In this document: positions 58,591-64,000 of the stretch, one piece after another | Numbering within the stretch: position 1 is the first letter of the stretch | Layout of the letters: every line of letters starts with the position of its first letter | NCBI RefSeq assembly: GCF_001656035.1 | Contig: NZ_CP010029.1 | Coordinates: 4,152,074-4,216,073, forward strand | DNA: 64,000 nt | Direction: 5' to 3' | From: Yersinia entomophaga | GTDB taxonomy: Bacteria > Pseudomonadota > Gammaproteobacteria > Enterobacterales > Enterobacteriaceae | Translations under genes and position numbers: made by a program | Notes under the pieces: generated by a model | Database searches by the model: none | Seen by the model: only the letters and a program-made list of their open reading frames with translations | What the model was told of the DNA's origin: nothing

Positions 58591-58614
58591 TAATAAAACC
58601 ATTGTTCTATTTTT
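58591..58614 (+). promoter_or_regulatory. Possible KdgR site upstream of kdgR
   Basis: TAATAAAACCATTGTTCTATTTTT partly matches the KdgR operator and precedes kdgR by about 35 bp. It could mediate autoregulation; the match is weaker than at ogl and kdgM. Confidence 0.45.
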
Positions 58615-58648
58615 TTTAAAACAAAAAAACGAGTAGGGTAACGACACA

Positions 58649-59440
58649 ATGGCTACGAATGATTTTGATAAACAGCCCGACTCAGTTTCGTCGGTTCTGA
58701 AAGTTTTCGGTATCTTACAAGCGTTGGGTGAAGAGCGAGAAATCGGTATTACCGAACTCTCGCAGCGTGTGATGATGTCCAAAAGTACGGTTTACCGGTT
58801 TCTGCAAACTCTAAAGTCTTTAGGCTATGTGGCGCAGGAAGGGGAATCTGAAAAGTATTCGCTGACGCTTAAGCTGTTTGAATTAGGCGCAAAAGCGCTG
58901 CAAAACGTCGATTTGATCCGCAGCTCGGATATTCAGATGCGCGAATTGTCGAATCTGACCCGTGAGACCATTCACCTGGGCGCTTTGGATGAAGACAGCA
59001 TTGTCTATATCCATAAAATTGATTCGATGTATAACCTGCGAATGTATTCCCGAATTGGCCGTCGTAACCCGCTGCACAGTACCGCTATTGGTAAGGTGCT
59101 GCTGGCCTGGCGCGATCGCGGCGAAGTGGAAGAAATTCTGTCTCATATCGAGTTTACCCGTAGTACCAAACACACGCTGGACAGCGCTGCGGTGCTATTG
59201 CCAGTGCTGGATCAGGTGCGTGAACAAGGTTTTGGCGAAGATATCGAAGAACAGGAAGAAGGGCTGCGTTGTATCGCCGTTCCGGTTTTCGACCGTTTTG
59301 GCGTTGCCATCGCGGGGCTGAGTATTTCATTCCCGACGCTGCGTTTCTCAGAGGAACATAAGAGCGATTATGTAAAGTCATTGCATCAGGCGGCGCGTAA
59401 TATCTCGGAACAAATGGGTTATCGCGACTACCCGTTTTAA
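58649..59440 (+). CDS. kdgR: Pectin-degradation repressor KdgR
   Basis: IclR-family repressor, 263 aa. Winged helix-turn-helix at residues about 15-75 (ITELSQRVMMSKSTVYRFLQ) and the C-terminal effector domain (VYIHKIDSMYNLRMYSRIGR; GLRCIAVPVFDRFGVAIAGL) that binds 2-keto-3-deoxygluconate. It controls ogl, kdgM and other pectin genes. Followed by a terminator. Confidence 0.96.
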   Translation: MATNDFDKQPDSVSSVLKVFGILQALGEEREIGITELSQRVMMSKSTVYRFLQTLKSLGYVAQEGESEKYSLTLKLFELGAKALQNVDLIRSSDIQMRELSNLTRETIHLGALDEDSIVYIHKIDSMYNLRMYSRIGRRNPLHSTAIGKVLLAWRDRGEVEEILSHIEFTRSTKHTLDSAAVLLPVLDQVREQGFGEDIEEQEEGLRCIAVPVFDRFGVAIAGLSISFPTLRFSEEHKSDYVKSLHQAARNISEQMGYRDYPF

Positions 59441-59478
59441 TGGGCGGCGTTTAATGCATTATTAGCTAGGTAAATCCA

Positions 59479-59508
59479 GCGGCTCCTGATTCAGGGGCCG
59501 TTTTTTTT
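59479..59508 (+). terminator. Rho-independent terminator of kdgR
   Basis: CGGCTCCTGATTCAGGGGCCG followed by TTTTTTTT. Confidence 0.9.
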
Positions 59509-59635
59509 GCTGGTTTCCCCCATGATGGTAAATTCTTAAGGTGCAAATGATACTTATGCAGAATGTATCGTTTACATACCATTTAGTTTACATCAGTTAC
59601 TGTGAATCGAGTTTATCAAACGACAGGGAGTGTGA

Positions 59636-60469
59636 ATGATGAAAAAATTATTGCCGGCGGCGCTGTTGCTGCTTTTGGCTGGGTGTAGCAGTAGCCCGCA
59701 TAAATTGATCGATCGCGGTGATTATCAGGTAGATACCACCCATCCTGCGGTGGGGCAGAACGATCGGGTGCGCTTTCTAGTGTTCCACTATACGGCGGTT
59801 GACGATGCGGAATCCCTGCGATTGCTGACTCAAGAGCAGGTTAGCGCGCATTATTTGGTGACGGAACATCCGCGTAAAGAAGGTGGCAAACCGGTGGTAC
59901 TGCAACTGGTTCCCGAAGATAAACGCGCCTGGCATGCTGGGGTCAGCGAATGGCAAGGACGTACCAGCCTGAATGATACCTCGATAGGCGTGGAAATCGT
60001 CAATCTGGGCTATACAGAGGAGCTGCTAGGGCGTAAGTGGTATCCGTTTAACGAAAACCAGATTGAATTGATTGAGCGGCTGGGGAAGGACATTGTTGCC
60101 CGTTATCATATTGCTCCGACAGATGTTGTAGCGCATAGTGATATTGCTCCGCAGAGAAAGTCCGATCCCGGCCCGTATTTCCCGTGGAAACGTTTATATG
60201 AAGCTGGCATTGGCGCTTGGCCAGACGAAGGGCGGGTTCAGGAACTGATTGATGGCCGTGATAAACACGAGCTGGTGCCGGTTGAGTCTATTCAGAAAGC
60301 GTTAGCGACTTACGGGTATAAAATCCCGCTAACCGGTGAACTGGATGAGGAAACCCTGAAGGTGATAGCTGCCTTCCAGATGCACTTCCGCGCCAGCGAT
60401 TTCAGCGGCGTACCGGATGTGGAAACCCTGGCTATCGCACAGGCTCTGGTGGAAAAGTACCGTAGTTAA
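59636..60469 (+). CDS. amiD: Lipoprotein amidase AmiD
   Basis: 277-aa outer-membrane-anchored N-acetylmuramoyl-L-alanine amidase. Lipobox LLAGCSSS. Amidase_2 domain with zinc ligands in FLVFHYTAVDD, WHAGVSEWQGR and VAHSDIAPQRKSDPGPYFP. A C-terminal peptidoglycan-binding domain follows (IQKALATYGYKIPLTGELDE). It cleaves MurNAc (or anhydroMurNAc) from the stem peptide in wall turnover. GGGAG lies upstream of an ATGATG pair. Confidence 0.94.
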   Translation: MMKKLLPAALLLLLAGCSSSPHKLIDRGDYQVDTTHPAVGQNDRVRFLVFHYTAVDDAESLRLLTQEQVSAHYLVTEHPRKEGGKPVVLQLVPEDKRAWHAGVSEWQGRTSLNDTSIGVEIVNLGYTEELLGRKWYPFNENQIELIERLGKDIVARYHIAPTDVVAHSDIAPQRKSDPGPYFPWKRLYEAGIGAWPDEGRVQELIDGRDKHELVPVESIQKALATYGYKIPLTGELDEETLKVIAAFQMHFRASDFSGVPDVETLAIAQALVEKYRS

Positions 60470-60502
60470 TCCAGTTTGAAGAACCCAGGTGAAACAAAAT
60501 TG

Positions 60503-60536
60503 AAAAAGCCGGACAGTTTACGCTGCCCGGCTTTTT
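60503..60536. terminator. Bidirectional terminator between amiD and tcyP
   Basis: AAAAAGCCGGACAGTTTACG and CTGCCCGGCTTTTT form a hairpin with A- and T-runs on its sides, between the convergent genes. Confidence 0.92.
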
Positions 60537-60559
60537 ACTGATTACGATAAGTGAGACAT

Positions 60560-61951
60560 TTAGCGATGCGCTAATTCCACCTCGTCATCACTGTTTAGAA
60601 TCTCTTTGTCGGTTTGTTTCATCAATTGGCTGGTGATGGTACCGGCAGTCATAGAACCGCTTACGTTCAAGGCGGTACGGCCCATATCAATCAAAGGTTC
60701 AACGGAGATTAACAGAGCAACCAGCGTGACCGGCAGACCCATGGCTGGCAGTACAATCAAGGCTGCAAAGGTTGCGCCGCCACCTACACCGGCTACGCCA
60801 GCTGAACTGACGGTGACCATACCGACCAATGTTGCAATCCAAATCGGGTCCAGTGGGTTGATACCTACGGTTGGAGCCACCATCACCGCCAGCATAGCCG
60901 GATACAAACCGGCACAGCCGTTTTGACCAATCGTTGCGCCGAAGGACGCAGAAAAGCTGGCAATGGATTCAGGGATACCCAGACGGCGAGTTTGCGCTTC
61001 CACACTCAGTGGGATGCTGGCAGCACTGGAACGGCTCGTGAAGGCAAATGTCAGCACCGGCCAAACTTTCTTGAAAAATTTCAGCGGGTTGATACCGGTA
61101 AAGGCAATCAACAGACCGTGAACCACGAACATGATCGCCAGACCCAGATACGAGGCCACAACGAAGCTACCCAGTTTGATAATGTCCTGAACGTTAGAGC
61201 CAGCGACGACCTTGGTCATCAATGCCAGCACGCCGTATGGGGTCAGTTTCATAACCAGACGAACCAGTTTCATCACCCAGGATTGCAGGGTATCGATAGC
61301 AACCAGTACGCGTTTACCTTTTTCAACGTCGTCTTTCAGCAATTGCAGTGAAGCAATTCCCAGCAGAGTCGCAAAGATAACTACGCTGATAATCGAAGTT
61401 GGGTTTGCACCGGTTAAATCGGCAAACGGATTTTTCGGGATAAAGGACAAAATCAGCTGAGGCACGCTCAGATCCGAAACCTTGCTCAGATAATTGCTTT
61501 CAATCGCGCTTAGGCGAGCCGCTTCCTGAGTGCCCTGAACCAGACCTTCAGCGGTCAGGCCGAACAGATTGGTGACAAATACACCGACTAACGCCGCAAT
61601 CATGGTAGTAAACAGCAGGGTGCCGATAGACAGGAAACTGATTTTCCCCAGCGACGCCGCATTATGCAGCTTGGCGACGGCACTTAAAATGGACGCAAAT
61701 ACCAACGGCATCACGATCATTTGCAGTAATTGTACATAACCGTTACCGACGATATTGAACCAGGTAATAGATTCTTTCATTACCGGGTCGTCAGAGCCAT
61801 ACACCAAATGCAGGCCGAGGCCGAACACCACGCCTAATGCCAGACCAGCCAGAACTTTTTTGGCCAGGCTCCACTGTTTGTGACGGGTTTGTGCCAATAG
61901 CAACAGCAATGCGACAAAAATCGCCACATTAATTACGAGCGGTAGGTTCAT
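60560..61951 (-). CDS. tcyP: L-cystine symporter TcyP (YdjN)
   Basis: 463-aa sodium/dicarboxylate-type symporter that imports L-cystine. About eight transmembrane helices, with the re-entrant serine-rich loop [15 protein letters not shown] and the [17 protein letters not shown] and [20 protein letters not shown] blocks, nearly identical to E. coli TcyP. Start set at ATG 61951 (MNLPLV), with GGAG 8 nt upstream and matching E. coli; a TTG two codons earlier is less likely. Confidence 0.95.
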   Translation of the reverse strand: MNLPLVINVAIFVALLLLLAQTRHKQWSLAKKVLAGLALGVVFGLGLHLVYGSDDPVMKESITWFNIVGNGYVQLLQMIVMPLVFASILSAVAKLHNAASLGKISFLSIGTLLFTTMIAALVGVFVTNLFGLTAEGLVQGTQEAARLSAIESNYLSKVSDLSVPQLILSFIPKNPFADLTGANPTSIISVVIFATLLGIASLQLLKDDVEKGKRVLVAIDTLQSWVMKLVRLVMKLTPYGVLALMTKVVAGSNVQDIIKLGSFVVASYLGLAIMFVVHGLLIAFTGINPLKFFKKVWPVLTFAFTSRSSAASIPLSVEAQTRRLGIPESIASFSASFGATIGQNGCAGLYPAMLAVMVAPTVGINPLDPIWIATLVGMVTVSSAGVAGVGGGATFAALIVLPAMGLPVTLVALLISVEPLIDMGRTALNVSGSMTAGTITSQLMKQTDKEILNSDDEVELAHR

Positions 61952-62149
61952 CCCCAAATCTCCAAAATTCTATTATGAATACTTTTTGCGTATTCTATTT
62001 ATATTGCTGACCTTGATAGGTCGCGAAGCCAACTATCCTAACAGTTACTGAGTTGGCTCACTTATATCCAAAAAGAATTTGATATAATTTTTTACGCAAA
62101 TTTGTATAAAGTATATGCTTTGGGTGATGATTTCGGCAGTTAATTGTGA

Positions 62150-62698
62150 TCAGAGTTTGAAACTCTTCAATTGCTCAACATAGGATTGGACGGGAAATGA
62201 GCGGTCGCTCTGCCAGTAAACGGCGTAGCATACTAAAAGTACGCAAAACACGCGTTCCAGCTGATTCCCTTTTTGCGAATTGAGCAGAGGCAGGCGAAAC
62301 CGCCAACGGCACGGCCACAGCAGTGGTACGCCAGCAGGCGTCAGCATATCCGCCAATAAATGGCTGAAATAGCCGACGATCATCGCATGCATGACGTCAG
62401 GTGGGATAAACCAACTGCGGGGAATTTCAAGCTGAAATAACGCTATTCCACCGAGGATCGCTAATAAACTGTGGGTAAAACCGCGATGGCCAAAAATCCG
62501 TGCAATAGGCGCGGAAATCCACTTCAAGCGTTGCCCCAGAACAGAGCGGGGATGGTCAATATCAGGTAGTAGAGACGTCAAAAGGGCGCCCGGTATAATG
62601 TGCCACCAGTCCCCCTGTGTAAGCTCGGGAGTCAACCCGGCTTTTTTGGCAAAAATTGCGCAGGCGACAGAAAAAATCAAATGCCCTTCCGCGGTCAT
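62150..62698 (-). CDS. ydjM: Inner membrane protein YdjM (metal-dependent hydrolase-like)
   Basis: 182-aa membrane protein of the YdjM/LexA-binding regulated family (DUF457). Histidine and aspartate motifs typical of the family: TAEGHLIFS, LLPDIDHPRSVLGQRLKWIS, GHRGFTHSLLAI and GYFSHLLADMLTPAGVPLLW. SOS-induced in E. coli; a candidate LexA box lies 21 bp upstream here. Biological role unknown. Confidence 0.92.
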   Translation of the reverse strand: MTAEGHLIFSVACAIFAKKAGLTPELTQGDWWHIIPGALLTSLLPDIDHPRSVLGQRLKWISAPIARIFGHRGFTHSLLAILGGIALFQLEIPRSWFIPPDVMHAMIVGYFSHLLADMLTPAGVPLLWPCRWRFRLPLLNSQKGNQLERVFCVLLVCYAVYWQSDRSFPVQSYVEQLKSFKL

Positions 62699-62718
62699 AC
62701 AAACGTCCCAAACTATAA

Positions 62719-62734
62719 CTGTTAATTTATCCAG
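62719..62734 (-). promoter_or_regulatory. Candidate LexA box upstream of ydjM
   Basis: CTGTTAATTTATCCAG fits CTG-N10-CAG with an AT-rich centre, flanked by AA and TA as in strong SOS boxes. E. coli ydjM is a known LexA target. Confidence 0.65.
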
Positions 62735-63027
62735 TATATGGGATTTCTCTGGGTGAAGATAGCCGTTACGCTGTAACTAAATGTCACATTAGGAGTGATT
62801 TTAGGGTGAATGTTGTTTTTTCAGACAATCCACAGCTGGCGCGTGGCTGGGCGGCGGATATTACAGGAAATGGAAGGTGAAAAAAACGGGGAAAAGCGAC
62901 TGGGAGTCAGATTTTTCCCCAAACACGGGTAACAGGTTTGCAGCGGCAGTTACTGCAATACTAATGATGAGTATTCAATCAAATCGGACATACTGAGGTT
63001 ATAACGGTGACCAGGTTATAACGACGA
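62735..63027. other. Non-coding gap between ydjM and kdgM
   Basis: About 290 bp with no gene seen. It should hold the ydjM promoter and the end of the kdgM transcript; I saw no clear terminator. Confidence 0.4.
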
Positions 63028-63723
63028 TCAGAAGGTGTACTGCACCCCCACGCGGAAACGGGTCTGGCGTTCGTCGGTCAGGCTGCTGCCAGAAACATTG
63101 CCGATAGCCACATAAGGTTTCCAGTTTTTATCCCATTTGTAGGCCAATTTGACATCATGACTCCAGTCATACTTTTCGTTATTTGCCAGAATTTTGTCCT
63201 CAGATTTTTTGTAATCCAACTCATATTCGACGGAGTAATCTTTCAGGAAGTTATAGGCAAATAGCAGGGTGAATTGATGGCCTTTCTCAGTATCTTTGGT
63301 GGAAGGCTGGTTACGTTTGTAATAAGGGCGATAGCGTAGAGACGTAGAGAAATCGTCAGTAAAGGCAACTTTGCCGCGTAAATATGGCCGGTAGTTATTG
63401 CTGTCTGATGAGGATTCCAGAGAGAAGCCCGGTTCCAACTGGAAGGTCTTGTTAAATTTATACACATAGCTGGCTACCACTTCGGTACCATTACTGACCT
63501 GTTCGTGAAAAGGTTTGTTTGCGGTGTTGTCCGAGCTGTGTTGCCGCCATTTGCCTTCCAAAGAAAGGCCAAAGCCGTTAGCGAAACGGTTAGAGAACAG
63601 CAGACGATCTTTATGATCGTTCGAACCGCTATCCAGCATTTCATGACGATAATCGATAGTTGTTGCCACAGAGCTGAAACTGATAACTGATGCCATTGCC
63701 AGAGTAAGTAATTTAAATTTCAT
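63028..63723 (-). CDS. kdgM: Oligogalacturonate-specific porin KdgM
   Basis: Outer membrane monomeric beta-barrel that admits oligogalacturonates to the periplasm. 231 aa from ATG 63723; the signal peptide ends SSVAT, then alternating amphipathic strands, with the family start TIDYRHEMLDSGSNDHKDRL and a C-terminal aromatic end VGVQYTF for BAM recognition. An upstream in-frame start at 63795 would run through the operator. A near-perfect KdgR box precedes it, coupling it to ogl and kdgR. Confidence 0.93.
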   Translation of the reverse strand: MKFKLLTLAMASVISFSSVATTIDYRHEMLDSGSNDHKDRLLFSNRFANGFGLSLEGKWRQHSSDNTANKPFHEQVSNGTEVVASYVYKFNKTFQLEPGFSLESSSDSNNYRPYLRGKVAFTDDFSTSLRYRPYYKRNQPSTKDTEKGHQFTLLFAYNFLKDYSVEYELDYKKSEDKILANNEKYDWSHDVKLAYKWDKNWKPYVAIGNVSGSSLTDERQTRFRVGVQYTF

Positions 63724-63777
63724 TTTTATAATCCCTGAGTGATGTATTTTCGCATCAATAAAGAATACATTCTTAAA

Positions 63778-63798
63778 AAAGAAACATCGTTTCATTTA
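63778..63798 (-). promoter_or_regulatory. KdgR box upstream of kdgM
   Basis: AAAGAAACATCGTTTCATTTA is a near-perfect KdgR operator with the palindromic GAAAC...GTTTC core, about 55-75 bp before the kdgM start. Confidence 0.88.
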
Positions 63799-63933
63799 TT
63801 GTGGTTTTATATTCTATTTATTATTTTAATAATTTTTGTGATCGATGTCGTCATTGTTCCCTAATAAAATAAAAGCATTTTAAACTTGTGATGACGATCT
63901 AATTGATTGTTTTTATTGTAATTTAATCAAGCA

Positions 63934-63962
63934 GAAAAACCCCGCCAAATAAATGGCAGGGT
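63934..63962 (-). terminator. Terminator of a minus-strand gene beyond the window
   Basis: On the minus strand CCTGCCATTTATTTGGCGGGG followed by TTTTTCTG forms a hairpin with T-run, as expected behind a gene lying to the right of the window. Confidence 0.65.
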
Positions 63963-64000
63963 GAGTTTAGTGCCTTATTCTTCGATTTATCGCATGGCGC

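Overview
The window looks like a chromosome segment of a Yersiniaceae member, most likely Yersinia. Gene order and protein sequences on both flanks follow the Escherichia coli sdaA-to-kdgR neighbourhood. Pectin-use genes (ogl, kdgR, kdgM) and pip are added, and the accessory part holds insect- and host-directed toxin genes of kinds seen in Yersinia and Photorhabdus. Species was not determined. No tRNA, rRNA or CRISPR array was seen.

Left core (1-17.7 kb): sdaA (cut by the window edge), nudL, pabB, yoaH, purT with a PurR operator, dbpA, an orphan gene, yebG, yqfB, yebF, ptrB, exoX, a yobB remnant, a tiny lysine-rich protein gene, pip, holE, ftnA behind Fur-like sites, copC-copD-yebY, and the conserved small RNA SdsR.

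Accessory island (about 17.7-39.5 kb): it begins 75 bp after the SdsR terminator with a truncated tyrosine integrase. It is a patchwork of decayed mobile DNA: an IS3-family element, inverted IS1-family ends, three IS6-family remnants and phage gene fragments. Among these lie a YopT-type (C58) cysteine protease between two arms of a ~357-bp inverted repeat; a TccC/Rhs toxin subunit with a proline-rich linker and a C-terminal ADP-ribosyltransferase-like domain; a protein with a crystallin-like N-terminus and Ig-like repeats; a broken hcp (type VI secretion) gene; and three copies of a [remnant]-[small membrane protein]-[DUF4225] cassette. Only the membrane gene survives intact in two copies. Next come ivy (lysozyme inhibitor), a LysE-type exporter, an acetyltransferase, umuDC with an SOS box, an OrtT/GhoT-like toxin peptide, a YfcF-like GST and a nuclease-fold protein.

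Transition and right core (39.5-64 kb): a frameshifted patatin-like lipoprotein, an adenosylhomocysteinase-like protein with altered catalytic residues, several tiny genes (ynfU-like, yniD-like), an ASCH protein, yebV, a PAS-rich diguanylate cyclase, letB-letA, msrC, proQ, prc, htpX, yebQ, ogl, kdgR, amiD, tcyP, ydjM and kdgM. KdgR-type boxes precede ogl and kdgM, with a weaker one before kdgR, linking these genes into a pectin oligomer uptake and breakdown regulon. The E. coli rsmF gene, normally between yebV and letB (yebT), is absent here; that interval holds the cyclase gene and about 800 bp of non-coding DNA.
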